Shown here in pieces: positions 6,792-13,175 of a stretch of DNA of 13,941 nucleotides. The stretch's first letter is position 1, and every line of letters begins with the position of its first letter. The notes below the pieces were generated by a model. The model searched no databases. It saw nothing but the letters and a program-made list of their open reading frames with translations, and was not told the origin of the DNA. The position numbers and the translations under genes are program-made. Source of the stretch: HRBIN24 sp035574155 (lineage in GTDB: Bacteria > Chloroflexota > Dehalococcoidia > SM23-28-2 > HRBIN24); contig DATLZD010000079.1 in assembly GCA_035574155.1 (NCBI GenBank), forward strand, positions 1 through 13,941, in the 5' to 3' direction.

Positions 6792-7415
6792 TCACGGCCC
6801 CGACCAGCGGAAGCTGGCGTAGTCGGCGTTCTTGCCGGTGTTGTCCCACGTTAGGCCGTGGTCGGAGTATGTCGTCCTGACGCCGTAGGCCTGCACCGCC
6901 TCGGGGAAGAAGGGGTGGGCGTTACGCTTCACCACCTCCGCCTCCGGGTCGGCCCCGGGCACCGCCTCCACGGTGGAGTCCAGGATGCCGGGGATGGTTA
7001 CGCTGCGGCGTCGGCCCTCCTTGCGGAACTGGATAGGCACCACCTTGGCCCCCAGGTCGCGGGAGATGAGGGGCCCCAGGGCGGCGAAGGGGCCGCCCGC
7101 GTGGCCGGAGAGGATGGCCCCCAATGCCTCCCGCTGCTGGGGAGAGGCCCTCTCGTCCAGGTAAGCAGCCACGGTCCAATCGCCCTCGGCCATCGCCCCC
7201 GGCGCGTGGACGACCACGACGAAGTTGAGGCCGTCCAGGGCCACATCGCCGTAGGTGCCACTATCCACGTGGAAGGCCAGGAAGACGTCGCAGTGCCCTT
7301 GGGTGGGAGGTGCCCGCATCACCCCCAGAGGCGAGACCTCGCAGGGGCAGACCACGTCGCAGTTGCAGTTCTCGAAGTAGTCGCCGACCAGGGTCCAGCG
7401 CTGTGCCTGTGCCAT
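6792..7415 (-). CDS. DUF1326 protein, paralogue 1 (CxCx3CPC cluster)
   Basis: 207-residue soluble protein of unknown function. The diagnostic N-terminus is GDYFENCNCDVVCPCE, giving Cys17, Cys19, Cys23 and Cys25, with a fifth conserved Cys at 42 (GHCDV). Further family landmarks are DGLNFVVVVHAPGAM, the helix RASPQQREALGAILSG followed by HAGGPF, and the terminal NADYASFRWSG. The cysteine cluster could bind a metal or act in thiol redox; neither is shown. No signal peptide or membrane segment is present. The frame extends to a GTG at 7421, but the ATG at 7415 is better placed, 8 nt after the AGAGG-type tract at 7424-7428. It sits 36 nt after the cupredoxin gene and 30 nt before DUF2182, and is the paralogue most directly tied to the membrane protein. 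Confidence 0.88.
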   Translation of the reverse strand: MAQAQRWTLVGDYFENCNCDVVCPCEVSPLGVMRAPPTQGHCDVFLAFHVDSGTYGDVALDGLNFVVVVHAPGAMAEGDWTVAAYLDERASPQQREALGAILSGHAGGPFAALGPLISRDLGAKVVPIQFRKEGRRRSVTIPGILDSTVEAVPGADPEAEVVKRNAHPFFPEAVQAYGVRTTYSDHGLTWDNTGKNADYASFRWSGP

Positions 7416-7451
7416 CTTCACTTCCTCTCCTTCTCTCCCGGCTTCCGATGG

Positions 7452-8507
7452 TCACTGGGCCTGTATGGTGCCGGCCATGCCGCTGGGGACGTGCAGCAGG
7501 CAGACATAGGTGTAGCGCCCGGGCTGGGCCACCACGAAGGTAAAGCTGCGGGCTGCTTCGGGTGGGGCACCACCGGGAGGGGCGTTGGGCGGCAGCAGGC
7601 CGGTGTTGAAGTAGCCTTGGATGGTCAGGGTCTGGGGCGAAGGCCCAGGCACCACCTCTCGCACCTCGGGCGAGTCGGGCGCTGGGGCGGAGCGCCCGTC
7701 CAGGAAGGTGGCTGTATGGGGCGCCCCCGAGTTGTTGATGAAGGTCACCCGGTCGCCCGCCCGCACCGAGGCTGGCACCGGCGAGAAGGCCAGTACGTCG
7801 GTGTGTTCCGTGGTGGTCCCCATCTCCACGAACCAGGTGGTAGAGCCGTCGGGGTTGGCCAGCTGGCGCGGTGCCTGGGACATGAGGCGCTGCTTGGCCT
7901 GCTGGCCCTCTTGCAGCCACTGCTGCAGCTCGCGGTCGCCCCGCTGCGTCACCTCCTGCTGGCTGTCGGTGCCGCTGGCATCGTCGGTGACCGTCACCTT
8001 GCCCGTCATCTGGGGGTGGATGACACAGACGTAGTTGTACTCCCCTGGCCGGGCGAAGGTCACCCGGAAGGTGACAGGCCCAGGGCCCAGGGGCTGCAGG
8101 CCGGAATTGACCAGGGCCGTGCCATCGTAAGGGCCGGCGGGCGGCGTCGCAGCAAAAAAGGCCTCCGCCTGGTCAGGGCTGGGCGGCTGCTGACCAGGTG
8201 GGAAGAAGGTGACGGTGTGGGGCTCGGGGCCCGTGAACTGCCACTCTACCGTCGTCCCCATCGGCACCGTGATGGACTCGGGCAGGAACTCCAGCACGGC
8301 TATGTTCACGTCCTGAGGGTCGTTGAGGCCGGCCCGTAGGGCGATGATGCCCGTTGCGGTGGGCACCTGGCCGGCCGGGGCCGCCTCCTCACCGCCACCG
8401 CAGGCCGCGGCCAGCGCCGCTACGGCGGCCAGGGCGATGGCGAAGACCGCCCACGCGGCGCGTCGTGGGCGGCCGGCTAAGGCTTCCTCCTTGGTCTGCA
8501 CCTGCAT
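7452..8507 (-). CDS. Lipoprotein with two cupredoxin (type 1 copper) domains
   Basis: 351-residue exported lipoprotein. After a basic N-terminus a hydrophobic segment (18-35) ends ALAAAC, with Cys36 as the lipid anchor and CGGG after it. Domain 1 (about 60-175) has copper ligands His97 (EPHTVTFF), then Cys161, His164 and Met167 in YVCVIHPQM. Domain 2 (about 235-350) has His264 (APHTATFLD), then Cys336, His339 and Met344 in YVCLLHVPSGM. A Gln-rich linker with helical character (about 182-212) joins them. The ligand loops differ: C-x2-H-x2-M as in amicyanin and C-x2-H-x4-M as in plastocyanin. Both sites are complete, so each should bind copper and transfer electrons outside the membrane. It stands 18 nt after the FAD oxidase gene and 36 nt before a DUF1326 gene, so it may be the electron carrier or copper carrier of the operon. 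Confidence 0.9.
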   Translation of the reverse strand: MQVQTKEEALAGRPRRAAWAVFAIALAAVAALAAACGGGEEAAPAGQVPTATGIIALRAGLNDPQDVNIAVLEFLPESITVPMGTTVEWQFTGPEPHTVTFFPPGQQPPSPDQAEAFFAATPPAGPYDGTALVNSGLQPLGPGPVTFRVTFARPGEYNYVCVIHPQMTGKVTVTDDASGTDSQQEVTQRGDRELQQWLQEGQQAKQRLMSQAPRQLANPDGSTTWFVEMGTTTEHTDVLAFSPVPASVRAGDRVTFINNSGAPHTATFLDGRSAPAPDSPEVREVVPGPSPQTLTIQGYFNTGLLPPNAPPGGAPPEAARSFTFVVAQPGRYTYVCLLHVPSGMAGTIQAQ

Positions 8508-8525
8508 GGCCTGTCCCCTCCCCCC

Positions 8526-9929
8526 TCACTCCTGTCCCGTGGCCGGGCGGACGTTCTGGTTCAGGCGGAAGAAGTTGGTGGGGTCGTAGCGGGCCTTGAG
8601 GGCAGCCAGCCGTCCGTAGGCAGGGCCGTAGGCCTGCTGGACCCGCTCCCTTCCCTCGTCCATCAGGTCGTTGACGTAGACGCCGTGGCTGCTGTAGGGC
8701 TCCAACGCCTCGTAGAAGGCCCTGGTCCAGTCGATGTTGGCCCGGTCCTCCCCCGGGTGGCGCCACTGGGAGAGGGCGACGAAGTTGTAGGCGGCCTGGC
8801 GGTGGGCGAAGGCCGTCGCGTCCGGGGCCCGGCGGGAGACCTGCCCCCCCATCTGCACCAGCAGCACCTGGGTGAGGGGCGAGGGGACGCGGGCGAACTG
8901 CTCGGCGCACACCTCGATAGCCTCGTCGCCCAGGGAGGACAGCACGGTGGCCTTGACGTAGTAGCGGGAGCCGTGGGGCATCGTCTCGTCCAGCATGGAC
9001 TGGACAGCCGTGTAGGGGACCCTGCCCACCTGGTCCATGACCACCGTGCCCATGTCCCGTAATGGTGCCACGGCCCGCTCCCCCTGGGCCAGGTCGCCGC
9101 AGTAGCACACGCCGATGCCCAGGGCCTTCTGTCCCTCAGGGGTGGTGAGGAAGGCCACGGTGCAGGTCAGCTCGTCGGGGGCAGCCTCGGCGAACCGGCG
9201 GAAGGCGCGCAGCACCTGCCGCGTCTCGGGGAAGGGGAAGGCCAACAGGCCCCCCACCACCTGCGGGCCCACCCGGTGCAGGCCGAAGCGGAAGGCGGTG
9301 ACGACGCCGAAGTTGCCCCCGCCGCCGCGCAGCCCCCACAGCAGCTCGTCTTCCTCCTGATCCACGGTCAGGGCCTCGCCCTCGGCCGTCACCAGGCGGG
9401 CGCCCAGGAGGCTGTCGCTGGTGAGGCCGTAGCGGCGCATGAGCCAGCCCATGCCCCCGCCCAGGGTGAGGCCGGCGACGCCGGTGTGGGAGACCTGACC
9501 GCCCGTGACGGCCAGGCCGTGGGCCTGGGTGGCGGCGTCCAGCTCCCCCCATACCAGGCCAGGGCCGGCCCAGGCCACCCGCTGTCTGGGGTCAATCTGC
9601 ACGCCCTTCATCGGCGAGAGATCCACCATCAGGCCGCCCTCGCATACCGAGTGGCCGGCGAGGCTGTGGCCGCCGCCACGCACCGAGACCAGGAGGCCGT
9701 TTTCGCGGGCGAAGCGGACGGACCGCACCACGTCGGCCTCGCTGCGGCAGCGGGCGATGAGGGCCGGGCGGCGGTCGAACATCCCGTTCCAGACCCGTCT
9801 GCTAGGTTCATACTGGGGGTGGTCACGATGCAGGAGGTCGCCGTCCAGCGCTGCCGCCAGGGCCTCCAGCTTGGCCGCGGCGATGGGCACGGACCCTCCG
9901 TCGGTGCCAGTCGCTATCGTTTCCCGCAC
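8526..9929 (-). CDS. FAD-dependent oxidase, berberine-bridge-enzyme-like
   Basis: 467-residue cytosolic flavoenzyme of the PCMH-FAD/BBE family, which oxidises alcohols, sugars or alkaloid-like substrates and passes electrons to oxygen. The FAD domain covers about 40-220, with PALIARCRSEADVV, then VSVRGGGHSLAGHS, where His88 is the covalent FAD attachment position. It continues with GVAGLTLGGGMGW and LRGGGGNFGVVTAF. The C-terminal BBE motif is YDPTNFFRLNQNV. At the position of the second covalent link (Cys166 of plant berberine bridge enzyme) this protein appears to have Val146, so the flavin is probably attached at one point only. The GTG start at 9929 follows an AGGG-type tract by about 9 nt; an in-frame GTG 13 codons later is an alternative. 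No signal peptide is seen. The substrate is unknown. Confidence 0.9.
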   Translation of the reverse strand: MRETIATGTDGGSVPIAAAKLEALAAALDGDLLHRDHPQYEPSRRVWNGMFDRRPALIARCRSEADVVRSVRFARENGLLVSVRGGGHSLAGHSVCEGGLMVDLSPMKGVQIDPRQRVAWAGPGLVWGELDAATQAHGLAVTGGQVSHTGVAGLTLGGGMGWLMRRYGLTSDSLLGARLVTAEGEALTVDQEEDELLWGLRGGGGNFGVVTAFRFGLHRVGPQVVGGLLAFPFPETRQVLRAFRRFAEAAPDELTCTVAFLTTPEGQKALGIGVCYCGDLAQGERAVAPLRDMGTVVMDQVGRVPYTAVQSMLDETMPHGSRYYVKATVLSSLGDEAIEVCAEQFARVPSPLTQVLLVQMGGQVSRRAPDATAFAHRQAAYNFVALSQWRHPGEDRANIDWTRAFYEALEPYSSHGVYVNDLMDEGRERVQQAYGPAYGRLAALKARYDPTNFFRLNQNVRPATGQE

Positions 9930-9967
9930 TTCTCTTTACCCCTTCCCTCTAGCTATCCGTTATCGGC

Positions 9968-10264
9968 TCAGGCGGGTCGGCGCTGCAGGATCTCGGAGCC
10001 CAGCCGCAGGCCCTCCTCGGGCGTGGTGGTGGGCACCACCACGATGTCGAAGAGGTCATTCCAGGTCATCTCCATCTCCAGGATGGGCGAGAAGTCGCTG
10101 GCCTCGAACACGGCCACCACCGCTGGGGAGTGGGTGCCCAGCCAGTACTCGCCCACCACCTGGGCGCCACGGGGGTATTCCCAGCGGGAGCGACGGGCGA
10201 GGGCCTCGTCCATGCGTTGGCGGTCGAGGCCCGCCTTCCAGCTCAGGAGCATGGTGTAGAGCAT
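9968..10264 (-). CDS. Small alpha/beta-barrel protein, DUF3303-like
   Basis: 98-residue soluble protein beginning MLYTMLLSWKAG. It then has a helix rich in Arg and Glu (RQRMDEALARRSRWE), strands at AQVVGEYWLGTHSPAVVAVFEAS and a helix-strand ending in WNDLFDIVVVPTTTPEEGL. The MLY start, the 'G.YW' and '.A...E' strands and the final FDIVVVP resemble DUF3303 and related ferredoxin-like dimeric barrels, but similarity is judged by eye and moderate. The upstream ribosome binding site is weak (AGGGA about 4 nt away). It lies 38 nt before the FAD oxidase and 57 nt after a DUF1326 gene; the longer gap holds a small hairpin. Confidence 0.62.
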   Translation of the reverse strand: MLYTMLLSWKAGLDRQRMDEALARRSRWEYPRGAQVVGEYWLGTHSPAVVAVFEASDFSPILEMEMTWNDLFDIVVVPTTTPEEGLRLGSEILQRRPA

Positions 10265-10284
10265 GGTCCCTAAGACCCCTTTCT

Positions 10285-10299
10285 GCCGGCGCTGCCGGC
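10285..10299. repeat. Intergenic hairpin inside the operon
   Basis: GCCGGC, a three-base loop GCT and GCCGGC make a 6-bp GC-only stem between the second DUF1326 gene and the DUF3303-like gene. No T-tract follows on either strand, so it is not an intrinsic terminator. It could stabilise or mark processing of the transcript. An 8-bp direct repeat CTGTCGGT (10300-10307 and 10315-10322) lies beside it. Confidence 0.4.
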
Positions 10300-10321
10300 C
10301 TGTCGGTGGTACGTCTGTCGG

Positions 10322-10915
10322 TCAGGCGCTCCAGTCGAAGTTGGCCATCTCGCTGTGGCCGCGGCTCTCCCACTGGCGCAGGTCCGGGTCACGCCAGTAG
10401 GAGCCGGTGCCCCTGGCCAGCACCACCTCCTCCCGGAAGGCGAAGGCGGCGTGCAAAAGCCTGGTGGGCTCACCGCTGGCGCCCTTCAGGGGGCGGGTCA
10501 CCAGCAGGCCGATATCCCCCACCTGGATGCGCGTCTCCTCCTCCCCTTTCTCGATGCGTATGGGGGCCTCGCGGGAGGGCAGGAAGCGGGGCACTAGGGC
10601 CGCCACCGCCTCGAACACGCCCCCCTTCTTCCCCTGCAGGACCGCCTCCAGCGCCTGTCGCTGCTGGGGGGAGATGGAGGGGTCGAAGTAGATGCGGCCG
10701 GTGCCGTCGCCGGAGGCGAAGCCCTTGGGCCAGTCGCCCACCAGGACGACGCGGCAGCCGCCCACGTCCACATCGTCCACCCGTCCCCGCTGGAACTCGA
10801 AGGCGAGGGCGCCGGCGCAGTAGCCGTCGTCGCCTTCGGGCTCCCCCAGCTCGCAGGGACAGCTCACCTTGCAGCTGCAGGGGCCCCAGTAGGTGCCCAC
10901 CAGTTGCCAGGCCAT
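10322..10915 (-). CDS. DUF1326 protein, paralogue 2 (CxCx3CPC cluster)
   Basis: 197-residue soluble protein. The signature GTYWGPCSCKVSCPCE gives Cys13, Cys15, Cys19 and Cys21, with a fifth Cys at 33 (DDGYCAGAL). It shares with the other two paralogues the helix ISPQQRQALEAVLQG followed by KKGGVF, and the ending HSEMANFDWSA is like that of paralogue 1. The middle is clearly divergent from both, so these are old paralogues, not recent copies. No signal peptide is seen. GGAGG (10923-10927) is 7 nt before the ATG at 10915; an upstream in-frame GTG at 10921 is too close to it to be the start. The upstream NTF2-like gene would, if its amber codon were read, end at 10928, right at this ribosome binding site. 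Function unknown; metal binding or thiol chemistry is possible. Confidence 0.88.
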   Translation of the reverse strand: MAWQLVGTYWGPCSCKVSCPCELGEPEGDDGYCAGALAFEFQRGRVDDVDVGGCRVVLVGDWPKGFASGDGTGRIYFDPSISPQQRQALEAVLQGKKGGVFEAVAALVPRFLPSREAPIRIEKGEEETRIQVGDIGLLVTRPLKGASGEPTRLLHAAFAFREEVVLARGTGSYWRDPDLRQWESRGHSEMANFDWSA

Positions 10916-10975
10916 GACCACACCTCCCTATCTGCCTAGCAGGGCGGCCGCCTCGGCCGCCGAGTCCTTGAGGAT

Positions 10976-11332
10976 CTAGAAGCGGACCACTTGGCCATCG
11001 CGGAAGTCCCAGAGCATAGCCCAGTCCGTCTGCCAGGCCCGCCCCGTCTCTCGCACGCGGAAGCGGTAGCTGCCCAGGGCCACCACTCGCTCCCCCTGGG
11101 CCAGGAACTGCCGGGGCTGGAACTCCTCCGCCTCCACCAGCTCACCCAACTGTTGGAAGAAGCGGCCTACCGCCTCCCGGCCCCGGTGCAGGCCGCCGAA
11201 GGGCGGCGGGCCCGCCGGCGGCTCGTGCCACGCCACGTCATCCGCCAGCTGCGCCAGGATGGCGGGGATGTCGCCCCGCTGGAAGCTGGCATAGAGCTGG
11301 CGCACGGACTCGATGTTCTCCTGTTCGGGCAT
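10976..11332 (-). CDS. NTF2/SnoaL-like protein with probable premature amber stop
   Basis: 118-residue protein of the NTF2-like superfamily related to ketosteroid isomerase and SnoaL. It begins ENIESVRQLYASFQRGDI, followed by LADDVAWHEPPAGP, GREAVGRFFQQL, strands FQPRQFLAQGERVVALGSY and DWAMLWDFRDGQVVRF. The last strand is normally followed by a short C-terminal helix, but here TAG (10976-10978) comes immediately after VVRF. Reading on in frame gives fifteen more codons, ILKDSAAEAAALLGR, ending at TAG (10928-10930). These match the usual 'D.A..AA' tail of the family, so the amber codon looks like a recent point change, a sequencing error or a read-through site. Without the tail the fold may still form. 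AGGAGG about 6 nt before the ATG supports the start; the gap from the previous gene is 12 nt. Confidence 0.78.
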   Translation of the reverse strand: MPEQENIESVRQLYASFQRGDIPAILAQLADDVAWHEPPAGPPPFGGLHRGREAVGRFFQQLGELVEAEEFQPRQFLAQGERVVALGSYRFRVRETGRAWQTDWAMLWDFRDGQVVRF

Positions 11333-11344
11333 GTCCGTCCTCCT

Positions 11345-11773
11345 TCAAGGCGTGGGCATCAGGCCCAGTTGGGCCATGATGCCGGCCATGTCGAAATAGC
11401 GGTGCTCGCTCTGGATGAGGTCGTCCTCCCCCACTTGCCAGAAGATGGCCACATGGAAGTCCACCGGGCGGCCCGTGGCCGGCTGCTCCCCCTGGGGCGT
11501 AGCCAGGGGCCCCAGGTGGGTGCCGGTGGCGCGCAGACGCACGGCGGCCTGGACGCCCCTGTCCAGCACGTCGCCCATCACCTCGCAGTGCACGTCGGGG
11601 AAGGCGCGGAAGAACTGCTCCATGTCCCGCCGGATGGCATCCCTGCCGCGGAGGGGGTCTGGATACGTAGGGTCATAGGCCACGGCATCGCTGGCGTAGA
11701 AGGCGGCGAAGGCGGCGATGTCGTGGCGGTTGAAGGCTTCCAGTAGCTTAAGGATGGTCTCTCCTGCTGTCAT
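11345..11773 (-). CDS. SnoaL-like polyketide-cyclase/ester-cyclase family protein
   Basis: 142-residue NTF2-fold protein. The pattern is TILKLLEAFNRHDIAAFAAFYASDAV, then YDPTYPDPLRGRDAIRRDMEQFFRAFPDV, then strands VQAAVRLRATGTHLGPL, GRPVDFHVAIFWQVGEDDLIQSEHRYFD and a final GIMAQLGLMP. This is the SnoaL-like arrangement with a long 'G.RAI....E.FFRAFPD' helix. These proteins often carry out isomerisation, cyclisation or hydrolysis of small hydrophobic molecules, but the substrate cannot be read from sequence. The open frame reaches back to a GTG at 11821 directly after the previous stop. The ATG at 11773 (MTAGETIL) follows a GGAGAAGGG tract and matches the family start, so it is preferred. The next gene starts 12 nt downstream. 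Confidence 0.84.
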   Translation of the reverse strand: MTAGETILKLLEAFNRHDIAAFAAFYASDAVAYDPTYPDPLRGRDAIRRDMEQFFRAFPDVHCEVMGDVLDRGVQAAVRLRATGTHLGPLATPQGEQPATGRPVDFHVAIFWQVGEDDLIQSEHRYFDMAGIMAQLGLMPTP

Positions 11774-11821
11774 GGCTTCCCTTCTCCTCTCTGTGGTGAC
11801 CGTTGCAATGACGCCGGTCAC

Positions 11822-12301
11822 CTAGCGGGCCCTTCGGAACTCGGAGCGCTGGAACTGGTGCCACTGGCCGTCCTCTCCCTGCACCAGGGAGCGCAGGAGA
11901 CGGCGGTCGTCGGCCGGGAACTCGATGACATCGCGGTAGCGGGCCAGCCTCTCGTTGCCCATGGCCGGCCCCTCCGTGTCCAGGGGCAAGACGTTGCCGC
12001 CCTCGTCCAGCGTCCCCTCATAGAGCCAGAGGTGGGGCATCATGCTGCCCATCCAGGCGCCCACGAAGCGGCCGCGACGGGGGTCGTAGCCCAGGGCCAT
12101 CAGCCAGGACCCGTGGGTGCCGTCGGGCATCTCTCCCTCCCCCTCCATCAGCACCCAGAGGTCGCCCAGGGGGCGCACCGTCTCGGTGCCGTGCAGGGTT
12201 ACGGGCGACTGATGGGGCTCCAGCGACACTTGGGACTGGCACTCCCAATAGCCGATGAGCCTACGCAGCCAAAGGTGCTCCTTGGTGGCGCCACCCTCCA
12301 T
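11822..12301 (-). CDS. DUF1579 family protein (lipocalin-like fold)
   Basis: 159-residue soluble protein. The start EHLWLRRLIGYWE is the DUF1579 opening, followed by alternating strands typical of the family: VTLHGTETVRPLGDLWVLMEGEGEM, HGSWLMALGYDPRRGRFVGAWMGSM, LWLYEGTLDEGGNVLPLDTEGP, ARYRDVIEFPADDRRLLRSLV and WHQFQRSEFRR. DUF1579 members have no established activity; the fold suggests binding of a small hydrophobic ligand. The ATG at 12301 follows AGGAGG by about 9-10 nt. It is 49 nt after the first DUF1326 gene of the operon, and the next gene begins 48 nt downstream by the preferred start. Confidence 0.83.
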   Translation of the reverse strand: MEGGATKEHLWLRRLIGYWECQSQVSLEPHQSPVTLHGTETVRPLGDLWVLMEGEGEMPDGTHGSWLMALGYDPRRGRFVGAWMGSMMPHLWLYEGTLDEGGNVLPLDTEGPAMGNERLARYRDVIEFPADDRRLLRSLVQGEDGQWHQFQRSEFRRAR

Positions 12302-12350
12302 CCCCTCATCCCTCCTTCTTACTATTACAGGTCCGATCGGTGGCGTCGGC

Positions 12351-12977
12351 TCAGGCCTGGAGGCCCTTCTCGGTATGGGTCACCTCAGCCAGGGAGCTGT
12401 GGGTGCCCTGCCAGTCGAAGCGCACGGCGCCGCTGGAGCGCAGGACCGTGGCCTGGGCCACCTCCATCTCCTTGTACTCGAAGCCATCGGGCAGGCAGAC
12501 GATGACCCGCTGCTCCTCGCCGGTGGCCGGCACCGTCAGGGGCGCCGAGACCGTCTCCGCGAAGCCGGGGATGGAGAGCCGGGCCCGTCGCCTGGCCTTG
12601 TCGAACTCGAAGTGGATGGGCACGAAGTGGGGGCCCACCACTTCCTGCACCACGCTGGCCATGATCTCGAACAGGGTGCCGCCAGCCTGGCCCGACAGGA
12701 CCTGGAGCAGGGCCTGCCGCTGCTGGGAGTCGGCCCGCTCGTCGATGAAGAGCTCCACGGTGCCGTTGCCCTCGTGAATGGCGCCGGGCCAGTGCGCGGC
12801 GACGGCCCAGCGCAGGCCGTCCAGGGGCAGGCCATCGTAGTGGCCTTCGACGATTTCCATGGCCGCCACCCCTTCGCAAAAGGCGTTGGGGGCAGGCACG
12901 CCGATGGTGTCGCAGGGGCAGGAGGCCAAGCAGTTGCAGTTCTTCAGGTAGTGGCCGCGCATCGACCATCCAGTCAC
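12351..12977 (-). CDS. DUF1326 protein, paralogue 3, first gene of the operon
   Basis: 208-residue soluble protein. The signature RGHYLKNCNCLASCPCD gives Cys14, Cys16, Cys20 and Cys22, with a fifth Cys at 34 (NAFCEG). The shared helix is DSQQRQALLQVLSG followed by QAGGTLFE, and the end has SGAVRFDW with an additional charged tail of about 20 residues absent from the other two. The open frame runs upstream to 13118, but that stretch is low-complexity Arg/Pro and lies in the leader. The GTG at 12977 is chosen because AGGAGGGG lies 6 to 8 nt before it; an ATG five codons later is an alternative. Function unknown; the conserved cysteines suggest metal binding or redox. It leads an eleven-gene run and has a predicted promoter about 140 nt upstream. 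Confidence 0.87.
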   Translation of the reverse strand: MTGWSMRGHYLKNCNCLASCPCDTIGVPAPNAFCEGVAAMEIVEGHYDGLPLDGLRWAVAAHWPGAIHEGNGTVELFIDERADSQQRQALLQVLSGQAGGTLFEIMASVVQEVVGPHFVPIHFEFDKARRRARLSIPGFAETVSAPLTVPATGEEQRVIVCLPDGFEYKEMEVAQATVLRSSGAVRFDWQGTHSSLAEVTHTEKGLQA

Positions 12978-13043
12978 AGCACACCCCTCCTCTCGTGGGG
13001 GGAACGGGGCCTTGCGGTGGGACGCCGAAGGACTCACGGGATG

Positions 13044-13081
13044 CCCCGCACCTCTCGCCTCAACCTCCCTCCGGTGCGGGG
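13044..13081. repeat. 9-bp inverted repeat in the operon leader
   Basis: CCCCGCACC (13044-13052) and GGTGCGGGG (13073-13081) can pair into a 9-bp GC-rich stem with a 20-base loop. It lies in the predicted leader of the DUF1326 operon, between promoter and first gene. It may be a transcript structure with a control role; no known riboswitch or T-box pattern was recognised. Confidence 0.45.
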
Positions 13082-13118
13082 GCGGCCGCCTGGCCGCGAT
13101 GGGGGGACGGATGCACAA

Positions 13119-13147
13119 AGTGTAACAGGTTGCCCACGCCTTGACAA
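13119..13147 (-). promoter_or_regulatory. Promoter for the eleven-gene DUF1326/DUF2182 operon
   Basis: On the minus strand TTGTCA (13142-13147), a 17-bp spacer and TACACT (13119-13124) form a good sigma-70-type promoter, with an extended -10 (TGT directly before TACACT). The start would be near 13112, giving a leader of about 135 nt. The -35 occupies almost the same bases as the -35 of the opposing gene. Confidence 0.6.
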
Positions 13148-13169
13148 GCGGTCGGGCACTCTTTAGTCT
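13141..13169 (+). promoter_or_regulatory. Promoter for the nitronate monooxygenase gene
   Basis: Consensus -35 TTGACA (13141-13146) with either TAGTCT (13164-13169, spacer 17) or TTTAGT (13163-13168, spacer 16) as a weaker -10. The start would be near 13176, just before the hairpin at 13181-13195. Confidence 0.55.
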
Positions 13170-13175
13170 GCTATC

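Noticed and set aside
6858..8339. A 493-codon plus-strand open frame opposite DUF1326 and the cupredoxin gene
   Set aside because: Antisense shadow; its His/Gly/Val-rich composition reflects the complementary codons, and the minus-strand proteins have full family motifs.
9505..10917. A 470-codon plus-strand open frame over the FAD oxidase to DUF1326 region
   Set aside because: It crosses three minus-strand genes and their gaps; the translation is Arg/Pro/Ser low complexity.
12302..12350. Possible internal promoter (TAATAG-like -10) between DUF1326 and DUF1579
   Set aside because: No acceptable -35 at 16-18 bp was found and the gap is small, so it is not better than chance.
12978..13118. N-terminal extension of the first DUF1326 protein
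   Set aside because: The extra 47 codons are Arg/Pro low complexity, lie over the leader hairpin and contain the ribosome binding site used by the GTG at 12977.
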